Source: Microbacterium esteraromaticum (GTDB taxonomy: Bacteria > Actinomycetota > Actinomycetes > Actinomycetales > Microbacteriaceae). Taken from it: 64,000 nt of DNA. Position numbers and translations under genes: made by a program. Below the pieces are notes generated by a model that saw only the letters and a program-made list of their open reading frames with translations, was not told where the DNA came from and did not search any database. The stretch covers positions 372,001-436,000 of the forward strand of contig NZ_CP118100.1 in assembly GCF_028747645.1 (NCBI RefSeq). The letters run 5' to 3'. Below, piece by piece: positions 1-7,805 of this stretch (within the stretch, counting starts at the first letter, position 1; each line of letters starts with the position of its first letter).

Positions 1-1028
1 CCGCAGGTGAAGCGGGTCTGATCGGACTGTCGGTGCCCGAGGAGTTCGGCGGCGCGGGCATGCTGCAGGACTACCGCTTCCGCACGATCGTCATGGAAGA
101 GGTCATCGCGGCCGGTGCCGGTTCGCTCGCGGGTGCGTTCGGCATCCAGGACGACCTCGCGGTGCCCTACCTGGTGCACATGGGCACGCAGGAGCAGAAG
201 GAGAAGTGGCTGCCGCGTATGGCCACCGGTGAGGTGCTCGGTGCGCTCGCCATGACCGACCCCGGCGCGGGTTCCGACCTGCGCGGCATCAAGACCAACG
301 CCAAGAAGGTCGACGGCGGTTACATCGTCAACGGCGCCAAGACGTTCATCTCGTCGGGCACCACGGCCGACATGGTCGTCACGTTCGTCAAGACCGGCGA
401 GGGCAACCGCCCCGACGCGTTCAGCCTGCTCATCCTTGAGAAGGGCATGGAGGGCTTCGACCAGGGCAAGAAGCTCAGCAAGATGGGCTTCCACGGGTGG
501 GACACCGCTGAGCTCAGCTTCACCGACGTGTTCGTGCCCGACGAGAACCTGATCAGCGGCAAGGAGGGGCAGGGCTTCATCCAGCTGATGATGAACCTGC
601 CGCTTGAGCGCCTGTCGATCGGTGTCGCCGCGGCGGCCGCCGCGCAGGCCGCGACCGACTGGACGATCACCTACACCAAGGAGCGCGAGGCGTTCGGTGA
701 GCGCATCGCCGACTTCCAGAACACCCGCTTCCAGCTGGCCGACATGGTCACCACCACCGAGGTGATGTGGGCCTACATCGACCGTGCGCTGCTGGCGTAC
801 AAGGATGGCAAGCTCACCGCCGAGGATGCTGCCAAGGTCAAGTACTGGGCGACCGAGCGCGAGTGGGAGCTGCTCGACATCGGCGTGCAGCTGCACGGTG
901 GCTACGGGTACATCATGGAGTACCCCATCGCCCGGGCGTTCACCGACGCTCGCGTGCACCGCATCTACGGCGGCACGAACGAGATCATGCGCGATCTCGT
1001 CGGTCGCCAGATCGCCGGCAAGCGCTGA
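1..1028 (+). CDS. Acyl-CoA dehydrogenase, LCAD-like (5' end outside window)
   Basis: FAD-dependent alpha,beta-dehydrogenation of acyl-CoA esters in fatty-acid oxidation, electrons passing to ETF. The reading frame is open from base 3, so the GTG at 33 is internal and the N-terminus lies off the left edge. Visible are the flavin-binding stretch AMTDPGAGSDL (bases ~250-290) and the C-terminal block QLHGGYGYIMEYPIARAF followed by IYGGTNEIMRDLVGRQI. The position that carries the catalytic Glu in medium-chain enzymes (YEGT) is Gly here (YGGT). Long-chain and isovaleryl-type enzymes share that state and take their base from helix G, matching LPLERL at ~600-615. The family is certain; the LCAD-like subclass is inferred from those motifs and substrate length is unknown. 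A hairpin terminator follows 12 bp after the stop. Confidence 0.93.
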   Translation, partial: AGEAGLIGLSVPEEFGGAGMLQDYRFRTIVMEEVIAAGAGSLAGAFGIQDDLAVPYLVHMGTQEQKEKWLPRMATGEVLGALAMTDPGAGSDLRGIKTNAKKVDGGYIVNGAKTFISSGTTADMVVTFVKTGEGNRPDAFSLLILEKGMEGFDQGKKLSKMGFHGWDTAELSFTDVFVPDENLISGKEGQGFIQLMMNLPLERLSIGVAAAAAAQAATDWTITYTKEREAFGERIADFQNTRFQLADMVTTTEVMWAYIDRALLAYKDGKLTAEDAAKVKYWATEREWELLDIGVQLHGGYGYIMEYPIARAFTDARVHRIYGGTNEIMRDLVGRQIAGKR

Positions 1029-1040
1029 CCTCCCGCTGAC

Positions 1041-1070
1041 AAAGGGCCGCTCGGAAACGAGCGGCCCTTT
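1041..1070 (+). terminator. Rho-independent terminator of the acyl-CoA dehydrogenase gene
   Basis: Perfect 13-bp stem AAAGGGCCGCTCG / CGAGCGGCCCTTT around a GAAA tetraloop, 12 bp past the stop codon. The T tract is only the three Ts closing the stem, as is usual in this high-GC group. Confidence 0.85.
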
Positions 1071-1121
1071 CCGCGCCCGCGTCCGCGCCCGCGCGCGCCC
1101 CCGCCGCACCCTCGCCCCCGT

Positions 1122-1188
1122 TGAGAAACCACTTTCCGTACGAGAAACCACCTGCGGCGTGATTTCTCAAACGACAAGTGGTTTCTCA
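1122..1188. repeat. 67-bp nested palindromic intergenic repeat, copy 1
   Basis: Outer inverted arms TGAGAAACCACTT and AAGTGGTTTCTCA (13 bp) enclose a second, weaker GAGAAAC/TTTCTC pair. It has exactly the same length and outline as the copies at 48393-48459 and 48903-48969. It lies between two convergent genes (acyl-CoA dehydrogenase and EcfT), where it could act as a bidirectional terminator or a REP-like element. Confidence 0.8.
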
Positions 1189-1207
1189 GCGGCCGCTGCG
1201 GGCGGGA

Positions 1208-2059
1208 TCAGACGGCGAGCCAGGGCCAGGTGAGGGTGAAGAGGGCGGCGGATGCTGCCAGCAGAGCCACCAGGAACACCGTGTCGCGTGCGCGCCACGG
1301 CACCAGGTGCCGCTCGGTGCGCGTGGGGTGGGCGCCGAAGGCGCGGGCATCCATCGACAGTGCGACGCGTTCGGCGTGGCGGATGCCCGAGGCGAGCAGC
1401 GGCACGATGTACCCCCATCCGCGCATCAGACGGGCGATCGGTCCGCGCCCGCCCCACCGTCCGCCGGCGCCGCGCACACGGTGCGCCGCTCGGATGACCG
1501 ACAGCTCGTACCCGAACCGGGGCACGAACCGGTAGGCGGCCAGCGCCGTGTAGCCGACGCGGTACGGAACATGCAACTGCTGCACAGCGGCGCGCACCAG
1601 GTCGGGGCCGTTCGTCGTGAGTCCGCCGATCAGGGCGAGCGCGAGGATCGCGCACAGGCGCAGCGCAGTGGCCAGGCCGATCGCCAGGGCGCCTTCGTAG
1701 AGCACCCAGTCGCCGATGCGCAGCACGGCGGGGGTGTCTGACACCAGGGTGTCGTCGATCCAGATCGAGAAGCCGAAGGTGAGCAGGGCGACGCCGGCGG
1801 GCACGGCCAGGAACAGCAGCGCCACGACTCCACGGCTCAGGCGAGCGCCGGTGAGCAGCAGCAGATACGACAGGGCGATGAACGCCAACGGGGTGTCGAG
1901 GTCGCGGGTGAACGCGAGCAGCACCATGGCCGGTACGACGGCGGCGATCTTCGTCAGCGGGTTTAGGTGGTGCAGAAAGTGCGACGGCGCGGCCACCGGA
2001 GTCGCGAACGGATCGACCGGGGTCGGGGCGGTGGCGACCGAGACGGGCATACCGGTCAT
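1208..2059 (-). CDS. ECF transporter transmembrane component EcfT (CbiQ family)
   Basis: Membrane coupling subunit of an energy-coupling-factor importer. It links the S component to the two ATPases. The 283-residue protein opens with a short hydrophilic stretch, then several membrane segments (PAMVLLAFTRDLDTPLAFIALSYLLLL and onward). Its cytoplasmic loops carry the two Ala-Arg-Gly-type coupling motifs of the family: residues near MDARAFGAHPTR and the AHRVRGAGGR loop. ATG start; its first 4 bp overlap the stop of the ATPase gene, so the two are translationally coupled. A YkoE-like S component lies upstream on the same strand at 4679-5221, beyond an antisense kinase gene. Confidence 0.85.
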   Translation of the reverse strand: MTGMPVSVATAPTPVDPFATPVAAPSHFLHHLNPLTKIAAVVPAMVLLAFTRDLDTPLAFIALSYLLLLTGARLSRGVVALLFLAVPAGVALLTFGFSIWIDDTLVSDTPAVLRIGDWVLYEGALAIGLATALRLCAILALALIGGLTTNGPDLVRAAVQQLHVPYRVGYTALAAYRFVPRFGYELSVIRAAHRVRGAGGRWGGRGPIARLMRGWGYIVPLLASGIRHAERVALSMDARAFGAHPTRTERHLVPWRARDTVFLVALLAASAALFTLTWPWLAV

Positions 2060-3699
2060 GCCGCCCTCCCCTCAGCGAGCACCCGCAGCATGGGCGGCAG
2101 TCGCAGTCCGGCGGCGGCGAACACGGCCGGGTCGGCGAACAGGTCGGCTGTGCGTCCGGCGGCGTGCAGGGCGCCGTCGCGCAGCATCACGGTGTGCGTG
2201 CTGTACTCGGCGACCAATTGCAGGTCGTGCGTGACGATCAGCACCGTGGTGCCTTCGGCCTGCAGCTCTTTCAGCAGGGTCAGCAGTTCGGTCGCCCGTG
2301 CGCGATCCTGTCCGAAGGTGGGCTCGTCGAGGGCCAGTACGCCGGGGCGTGCGATCAGCGCCGTTCCCACCGACAGGCGCCGCTTCTCGCCGCCGGAGAG
2401 CAGAAACGGGTGCACGTCGGCCTTGTGCATCAGCCCGAAGCGGGCCAGCATCCCGTCGACGCGTTCGTCGATCTCGGTCGCGGGCAGCCGTTGCATGCGC
2501 AGGCCGTGCGCGAGTTCCTCCCGCACGGTTCCGGCGATGAACTGGTGCTCGGGGTTCTGGAAGACGAATCCGACGCGCGACGCGAGCTGGCGGGGAGCTG
2601 CCCGACCGGCGTCGAGGTCGCCGATCATCACGGTGCGGCGCGGGGCGGGTACGACGCCCGCGAGCGCTTGCAGCAGGGTCGTCTTGCCCGCGCCGTTCGC
2701 CCCGACGATGGCCGTGAACGAGCCCTCGGGGATCTGCAGCTGCGGCACCATCAGCACGGGTTCGCGACGCTTGACAATGGTCATATCGCGCACCGTGATC
2801 GCGCTCGGAGCATCGGCGAGCGGCATCTGCGCAGGGGCGGGAAAGAGGTCAGCGGGCAGGTGCGCGAACTCGTCGGGCGTGACCGGCAGCACCGGGATGT
2901 CGGCGCCCGCGGCGCGCAGGCGCAGCGCTGCCAGCGTGCTGGACGGCAGCCACACGCCGAGCTCGAGCAGCGCGTCGGCGTTGTTGCGGATTGTGTCTCG
3001 TGCCGGGCCGTCGAGCACGACCCGGCCGTCGTGGTCGAGGACGACCGCCCGGGTGGCGAAGCGCATGGCGGCGTCGAGGTTGTGCTCGACCAGCACGATG
3101 GCGCGGTCGGCGTCGTGCGCCAGCTCGCCGAGGGCGTCGTAGACGTCGTCGATTCCCTGCGGGTCGAGGTTTGCGGTGGGCTCGTCGAGCACGATCACGC
3201 GCGAACGCATCGCCAGGGCGCACGCGATGGCCAGGCGCTGGCGTCCGCCGCCCGAGAGCAGGTCGGGGTTCCATGAGCGCTTGTGCCACAGGCCCATGCG
3301 TCGCAGCGCCTGCTCGCTGCGGGTGAGCACCTCATCGACCGGCAGCAGCAGGTTCTCCAGACCGAAGGCGACCTCGTCGAGTACGGAGCCGGTCACCAGC
3401 TGCGAGTCCGGATCCTGGAACACCATCGAGATGTGCCGGCTCAGTTCGGCGACCGGGGTCACGCGGGCATCCATCCCCGCCGTCTCGACGCGACCGGCGA
3501 CCTCGGCAGTCACCGACTGCGGGATGAGCCCGTTCAAGGTCAGAGTCAGGGTGGACTTGCCGGATCCGCTCGGTCCGAGCACGAGTACGACCTCACCCGG
3601 ATGCACGTCGAACGAGACGTTCCGCGGGGAGGGATGCGCGCTGCCCGCGTGCGTGACGCTCAGGTCGCGCACGCGGAGGAGAGGGTCGGATGCCGGCAC
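2056..3699 (-). CDS. Fused ECF ATPase EcfA-EcfA' (two ABC domains, YkoD-like)
   Basis: Cytosolic ATP-hydrolysing subunit of the ECF importer, with both nucleotide-binding domains in one 547-residue chain. Domain 1: Walker A GPSGSGKST (K48), signature LLSGGGRQR, Walker B VIVLDEPTANLD. Domain 2 (from about residue 300): Walker A GANGAGKTT, signature LLSGGEKRR, Walker B VLALDEPTFGQD. The first signature has an extra Gly in place of the usual LSGGQ/E. GTG start, preceded by GAAAGG at 6 bp. Fused ATPases occur in the YkoEDC type of thiamine-precursor transporter, in line with the YkoE-like gene upstream. Substrate assignment remains inference. Confidence 0.9.
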   Translation of the reverse strand: MPASDPLLRVRDLSVTHAGSAHPSPRNVSFDVHPGEVVLVLGPSGSGKSTLTLTLNGLIPQSVTAEVAGRVETAGMDARVTPVAELSRHISMVFQDPDSQLVTGSVLDEVAFGLENLLLPVDEVLTRSEQALRRMGLWHKRSWNPDLLSGGGRQRLAIACALAMRSRVIVLDEPTANLDPQGIDDVYDALGELAHDADRAIVLVEHNLDAAMRFATRAVVLDHDGRVVLDGPARDTIRNNADALLELGVWLPSSTLAALRLRAAGADIPVLPVTPDEFAHLPADLFPAPAQMPLADAPSAITVRDMTIVKRREPVLMVPQLQIPEGSFTAIVGANGAGKTTLLQALAGVVPAPRRTVMIGDLDAGRAAPRQLASRVGFVFQNPEHQFIAGTVREELAHGLRMQRLPATEIDERVDGMLARFGLMHKADVHPFLLSGGEKRRLSVGTALIARPGVLALDEPTFGQDRARATELLTLLKELQAEGTTVLIVTHDLQLVAEYSTHTVMLRDGALHAAGRTADLFADPAVFAAAGLRLPPMLRVLAEGRAA

Positions 3700-3784
3700 G
3701 GCGGGCCTTTCTCAGCGTCGGGTCATCTTCTAACTTAGTCGGGCCTTACCTTTCCAGGACCCGTGGGATGAGAGGATCGTCCGG

Positions 3785-4672
3785 ATGACTGCACAGCCCC
3801 CCGCACCGCGCCTGATCACGATCGGCGAGACCATGGCGCTCGTCGCCCCGACGGCTGCCGAGCCGTTGCTCACCGCCCAGGACTTCCGCCTGGGGATCGG
3901 CGGCGCCGAGTCGAACGTCGCGGTGCATGTCGCCGCGCTCGGGCATCCGACGGCGTGGGTGAGCGCTCTCGGTGACGATGTGCTCGGCGAGCGCGTGCGC
4001 GCGGCGATCGACGGCTTCGGCGTCGACACGCGCTGGGTGGCGACCGATGCGACGGCGCCCACCGGGGTGTACTTCAAGGATCCCGGCCGCGGTGTGCAGT
4101 ACTACCGGGCCGGGTCGGCGGCGTCGCGGATGCGCCCTGCCTCGCTCGATGGCGTTCCGCTTGAGCAGGCCGAGATCGTGCACATCTCGGGCATCACCCC
4201 CGTGCTGTCGGCGTCGTGCGCCGAACTCGTCGATGCGGTGCTCGACCGCATGGCGGATGCACCGGGCATCGTCAGTTTCGATGTGAACCATCGTGCCGCG
4301 CTGTGGTCGGCCGCCGAGGCAGCCCCTGTTCTGCGGCGGCTCGCCGAGCGCGCCGACCTCGTCTTCGTCGGTCGTGACGAGGCCGAGACGCTGTGGGGGT
4401 GTGAGACGGCGGCGGATGCCAGGGCGCTCCTCCCCGGTGTACCGACGCTCGTCGTCAAGGACGGCGACGTCGGCGCGACGGAGTTCTCGGATGCCGGTGA
4501 GGTGTTCGTCCCGGCGATTCCGACCGAGGTTGTCGAGGTGGTCGGTGCGGGGGATGCCTTCGCGGCCGGTTACCTGGCCGCGCTGCTGGCCGGTGCTTCG
4601 GCATCCGAGCGTCTTCTGGCCGGTCACCGGCGGGCGAGTCTGGTGCTGCGTTCGACCAGCGACCTCGGCTGA
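3785..4672 (+). CDS. PfkB-family sugar kinase (2-keto-3-deoxygluconate kinase-like)
   Basis: Phosphorylates a sugar or sugar acid using ATP. The 295-residue protein has the ribokinase fold: the N-terminal GGAESNVAVHVAALG motif (about residues 39-53) and the C-terminal signature VVGAGDAFAAGY with the catalytic Asp at D257. The resemblance to KdgK comes from the ITIGETMALVAP opening and overall pattern; the actual substrate cannot be read from sequence. The gene is antisense to its neighbours and separates the S component of the ECF transporter from the A and T components. It ends 6 bp before the convergent YkoE-like gene with no visible terminator hairpin. An 85-bp spacer separates it from the divergent ATPase gene. 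Confidence 0.85.
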   Translation: MTAQPPAPRLITIGETMALVAPTAAEPLLTAQDFRLGIGGAESNVAVHVAALGHPTAWVSALGDDVLGERVRAAIDGFGVDTRWVATDATAPTGVYFKDPGRGVQYYRAGSAASRMRPASLDGVPLEQAEIVHISGITPVLSASCAELVDAVLDRMADAPGIVSFDVNHRAALWSAAEAAPVLRRLAERADLVFVGRDEAETLWGCETAADARALLPGVPTLVVKDGDVGATEFSDAGEVFVPAIPTEVVEVVGAGDAFAAGYLAALLAGASASERLLAGHRRASLVLRSTSDLG

Positions 4673-4678
4673 GGAGGA

Positions 4679-5221
4679 TTACTTCGGGGCGACGCCGGCG
4701 CGACGCAGGGCGTTGCCCACGGCGATGCCGATCGCGGTCCACACCACCGGCCCTAGCACCGACACCGTGAGGTACATCACCTTCGCCCAGGGGTCGAGGG
4801 CGTCCATGTGCGCGGCGAACCACACCACAACGGCGACGATCACGCCGATCACGAACGCCGAGACGAAGAAGCGCCAGCGCCCCCAGGCCTTGTAGCGGGT
4901 GAGCGCTGCCACGCCCTCCTGGATCGCGCCGAACAGCAGCGCGGTGCCGATGAAGCGCAGCGCCCAGACCGGGTTGAATGCGCTGGCGATCAGCGCCGCG
5001 AACACGTGCGTGATCAGGGCGACCAGCGGGCGTCGCAGCACCTCCTGCGCGATGATGCCCGGTAGCACGTGCGACCCCAGCACCAGCCCGTACAGGTACG
5101 GAGCCACGGCGAGCACGCCCAGCGTGACGGCCCCGGCGATGCCGCCGAGAATGCCCGTGGCGACACCGATGGCGGCGCAGACGAGGAGTGTGCGCGTGCT
5201 CAGAGCGGGTCGGGATGCCAC
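4679..5221 (-). CDS. ECF transporter S component, YkoE-like (putative thiamine or HMP binding)
   Basis: Predicted substrate-binding membrane subunit. The 180-residue protein has five or six hydrophobic segments and the family-like central stretch VLPGIIAQEVLRRPLVALI followed by a GAIQEGVAALTRYKAWGRW motif. YkoE proteins are S components for thiamine or its pyrimidine precursor and pair with a fused ATPase and a CbiQ-type protein, exactly the pair encoded just downstream on the same strand. GTG start chosen because a TAGCCT box lies 6 bp upstream (leaderless). No THI riboswitch is visible. It could be another vitamin's S component; family call moderate, substrate weak. Confidence 0.68.
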   Translation of the reverse strand: MASRPALSTRTLLVCAAIGVATGILGGIAGAVTLGVLAVAPYLYGLVLGSHVLPGIIAQEVLRRPLVALITHVFAALIASAFNPVWALRFIGTALLFGAIQEGVAALTRYKAWGRWRFFVSAFVIGVIVAVVVWFAAHMDALDPWAKVMYLTVSVLGPVVWTAIGIAVGNALRRAGVAPK

Positions 5222-5227
5222 CCTCTC

Positions 5228-5233
5228 AGGCTA
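5228..5233 (-). promoter_or_regulatory. -10 box TAGCCT of the YkoE-like gene (leaderless start)
   Basis: TAGCCT on the minus strand lies 6 nt (GAGAGG) before the GTG at 5221, so transcription would start at or next to the start codon. No convincing -35. Confidence 0.5.
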
Positions 5234-5256
5234 CCGGCACGAGGGGCGCGAACCCG

Positions 5257-5550
5257 TCAGGTGTTGGGCCAGCGCACCTGCGCGCCGGGAACGTCGTTCT
5301 TCTTGAGGTATCGGGCGATGTAGGGGCAGTACGGCACGATCGTGTCGCCGGACGCCGCGGCGTCGGTGAGGGCTTCGCCGGCGAGCCGGCCGGCGAAGCC
5401 GCGGCCCTGGAAGGCATGGTCGATCTCGGTGTGCGTGAAGCGGATCTCGCCTGGGCGCCGTTCGAACTCGGCGAAGCCGGCGAGGACGGTGTCGGAGTGG
5501 ATCTCGTAGCGTGAGGCGTCATCGTTGCGGGTGACGGTCAGTTCGGGCAT
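5257..5550 (-). CDS. Small GNAT-type N-acetyltransferase (YjdJ/CG3035-like)
   Basis: 97-residue minimal GNAT domain of the Acetyltransf_CG type. The acetyl-CoA-binding loop is visible as the Q-G-R-G-F-A-G sequence (about residues 49-56), preceded by the beta-strand ITHTEID-like region and followed by the family's C-terminal YCPYIARYLKKN motif. Substrates of these mini-acetyltransferases are unknown. ATG start with a strong GGAGGAG ribosome binding site 2 bp upstream. It is divergent from recQ and probably monocistronic; 35 bp separate it from the YkoE-like gene, which has its own promoter box. Confidence 0.85.
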   Translation of the reverse strand: MPELTVTRNDDASRYEIHSDTVLAGFAEFERRPGEIRFTHTEIDHAFQGRGFAGRLAGEALTDAAASGDTIVPYCPYIARYLKKNDVPGAQVRWPNT

Positions 5551-5637
5551 GGCTCCTCCTTCGATGTCCCACCCAACCTATGCCGGATCCGGGGTGGATG
5601 GGCTGTGGAGGGCATCCGCGGTGTCTGTCGCGCTGGC

Positions 5638-5643
5638 TACGCT
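5638..5643 (+). promoter_or_regulatory. -10 box TACGCT of recQ (leaderless start)
   Basis: TACGCT with a 6-nt spacer (GGAAGC) to the ATG at 5650. This decides the recQ start over the upstream in-frame GTG at 5605. Confidence 0.5.
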
Positions 5644-5649
5644 GGAAGC

Positions 5650-7656
5650 ATGCCGCAGACCCCTCGTGACCCCTATGAGGGGCTGCCGTACCCGGACGAG
5701 CCGTGGGACACCGAGCCCGGCGATCCCTCCGAGCCGATGGACTGGGAACCGCCGGCCGACGGCTGGGAGCCACCGCTCGACTGGGGAACCGCGCCGATGA
5801 CCCCGGCGGCGCCGCCGGCGACGGTGGCGACGGTGGCGACGCCGGCTCAGCATCCGACGGCAATCGATGCGCTGCGCACCGTGTTCGGTTACGACGCGTT
5901 TCGCGGCGACCAGGCGGCCGTCGTCGAGCACGTCATCGCCGGTGGCGATGCGGTCGTACTGATGCCCACGGGTGGCGGCAAGTCGATCACCTACCAGGTG
6001 CCGGCGCTGGTGCGCGAGGGCACGGGGCTGGTCATCAGCCCGCTCATCGCGCTCATGCACGATCAGGTCGATGCGCTGCGCGCCAACGGCGTGCGCGCCG
6101 CCTACCTCAACTCGACGCAGTCGATCGACGAGCGCCGCGAGGTCGAACGCGCCTACGTGTCTGGCGAACTCGACCTCATCTACGTCGCCCCCGAGCGCCT
6201 GTCGTCGCCGCAGACCACGCAGCTGCTGCAGCGCGGCGTGCTCAGCGTGATCGCCATCGACGAGGCGCACTGTGTGTCGCAGTGGGGGCACGACTTCCGC
6301 CCCGACTACCTGGCGCTGGGCGATCTGGCAGAGCGGTTCCCCGGTGTGCCGCGCATGGCGCTGACCGCCACCGCCACCCGCGCCACGCACCGTGAGCTCA
6401 CCGAGCGCCTGCACCTCGAGCGCGCTGAGCACTTCGTGGCGAGCTTCGACCGTCCGAACATCCAGTACCGCATCGTGCCCAAGGTCGATCCGCGCAAGCA
6501 GCTGGTCGAGTTCATCCAGGCGCAGCCCGCCGGCGCGGCGGGCATCGTCTACGCCCTCAGCCGCAAGTCGGTCGAGCAGACCGCCGAGTATCTGGCATCC
6601 CGCGGCATTGAGGCGCTGCCGTACCATGCCGGACTCCCCGCCGAGGTGCGTGCGGCCAATCAGGCGCGCTTCCTGCGCGAGGACGGCATCGTCATGGTGG
6701 CGACCATCGCGTTCGGAATGGGCATCGACAAACCCGATGTGCGCTTCGTCGCCCACATCGACCTGCCCAAGTCGGTCGAGGGCTACTACCAAGAGACCGG
6801 TCGCGCCGGCCGCGACGGTGAGGCGTCGGTCGCATGGATGGCCTACGGGCTCGGCGACGTCGTGCAGCAGCGCCGGCTGATCGAGCAGAGTCCCGGCGAC
6901 CGCACGTTCAAGATGCGCATGGGGCAGCACCTCGACGCCATGCTGGCGCTGTGCGAGACGGTGACGTGCCGCCGGCAGAATCTGCTGGGCTACTTCGGGC
7001 AGGACAGCGGGGCCTGCGGCAATTGCGACACGTGTCTGCAGCCGCCCGATACCTTCGACGGGCTCGTGCCGGCGCAGAAGCTGCTCTCGACGATCGTGCG
7101 GTTGAAGCGTGAGCGCAACCAGGCGTTCGGCGCCGGGCAGCTGATCGACATTCTGCGCGGGGCCTCGACCGATCGCATCCGCAAGATGCGCCACGATCAA
7201 CTGGCGACCTACGGGATCGGGGCCGACCTGTCTGATCAGGACTGGCGCAGCATCGTGAGGCAGCTGCTGGCCCGTGGCATCCTGCTCGCCCAGGGAGACT
7301 ACGGCACGCTCGCGCCGGGCGAGGCGGCCGGGGGAGTGCTGCGCGGTGAGACTCCCGTGCCGCTGCGCCGCGACACGATCGGGCGCACCACCGCGACCCG
7401 TCAGCGCAAGGCGTCGGCCGCTGACGCGCTCGCCGAGGGCGACCGGGGGCTGTTCGAGGCGCTGCGCGCGTGGCGTGCGGAGACCGCTCGCGAGCAAGGG
7501 GTACCCGCCTACATCGTCTTCGGCGACGCGACCCTGCGCGCGCTTGCCGAGCACCGGCCGGCAACGACCGGGCAACTCGACGGCATCAGCGGTATCGGTG
7601 CCAAGAAGAAAGAGGCGTACGGCGATGCCGTGATCGCCGTGATCGCCGAACACTGA
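5650..7656 (+). CDS. recQ: ATP-dependent DNA helicase RecQ
   Basis: 3'-5' DNA helicase acting in recombination and fork repair. The protein has 668 residues from the ATG at 5650. An acidic, Pro/Trp-rich N-terminal extension of about 70 residues precedes the helicase core. Motif I is PTGGGKS (K111), motif II is DEAH (D204-H207) and motif VI lies in YYQETGRAGRDG. The zinc site is the run of Cys ending CGNCDTC, followed by an RQC-like winged region. A C-terminal HRDC domain (LFEALRAWRAE ... GIGAKKKEAYG) completes the classical long RecQ form. The extension is absent from E. coli RecQ; its role is unknown. Confidence 0.95.
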   Translation: MPQTPRDPYEGLPYPDEPWDTEPGDPSEPMDWEPPADGWEPPLDWGTAPMTPAAPPATVATVATPAQHPTAIDALRTVFGYDAFRGDQAAVVEHVIAGGDAVVLMPTGGGKSITYQVPALVREGTGLVISPLIALMHDQVDALRANGVRAAYLNSTQSIDERREVERAYVSGELDLIYVAPERLSSPQTTQLLQRGVLSVIAIDEAHCVSQWGHDFRPDYLALGDLAERFPGVPRMALTATATRATHRELTERLHLERAEHFVASFDRPNIQYRIVPKVDPRKQLVEFIQAQPAGAAGIVYALSRKSVEQTAEYLASRGIEALPYHAGLPAEVRAANQARFLREDGIVMVATIAFGMGIDKPDVRFVAHIDLPKSVEGYYQETGRAGRDGEASVAWMAYGLGDVVQQRRLIEQSPGDRTFKMRMGQHLDAMLALCETVTCRRQNLLGYFGQDSGACGNCDTCLQPPDTFDGLVPAQKLLSTIVRLKRERNQAFGAGQLIDILRGASTDRIRKMRHDQLATYGIGADLSDQDWRSIVRQLLARGILLAQGDYGTLAPGEAAGGVLRGETPVPLRRDTIGRTTATRQRKASAADALAEGDRGLFEALRAWRAETAREQGVPAYIVFGDATLRALAEHRPATTGQLDGISGIGAKKKEAYGDAVIAVIAEH

Positions 7657-7695
7657 GTGCGAACGCGCGCCCGCATCTGTGGTGAGGTGACAACG

Positions 7696-7721
7696 TCGGA
7701 TGCCGTCGCGACGGCATCCGA
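7696..7721. promoter_or_regulatory. 26-bp perfect palindrome between recQ and the acyl-CoA oxidase gene
   Basis: TCGGATGCCGTCG/CGACGGCATCCGA, 13-bp arms and no loop, 40 bp after the recQ stop and 85 bp before the next start. With no loop it is a poor terminator. A dimeric-regulator operator is as likely. It contains the locally abundant GGATGC/GCATCC word. Confidence 0.5.
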
Positions 7722-7805
7722 TTGTGGATGCTGCACATGCGACTTCCGGAGTTGTTGTCGGAGTTCTACCGTTGGGTGTTCCCACCCCAACCGAGAGGAC
7801 CCGTC

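Noticed and set aside
5190..5235. CTGAGA-containing stretch before the YkoE-like gene, as in a THI (TPP) riboswitch
   Set aside because: Only the CTGAGAGGG piece is there; the ACCC/GAACCTGATC parts and the stems are missing, and the piece touches the start codon.
7697..7720. Palindrome as the recQ terminator
   Set aside because: No loop and no T-run; kept only as a possible operator.
5578..7785. 735-codon open frame on the minus strand across recQ
   Set aside because: Shadow of recQ in high-GC DNA; no family motif, His/Arg/Gly-rich composition and no ribosome site.
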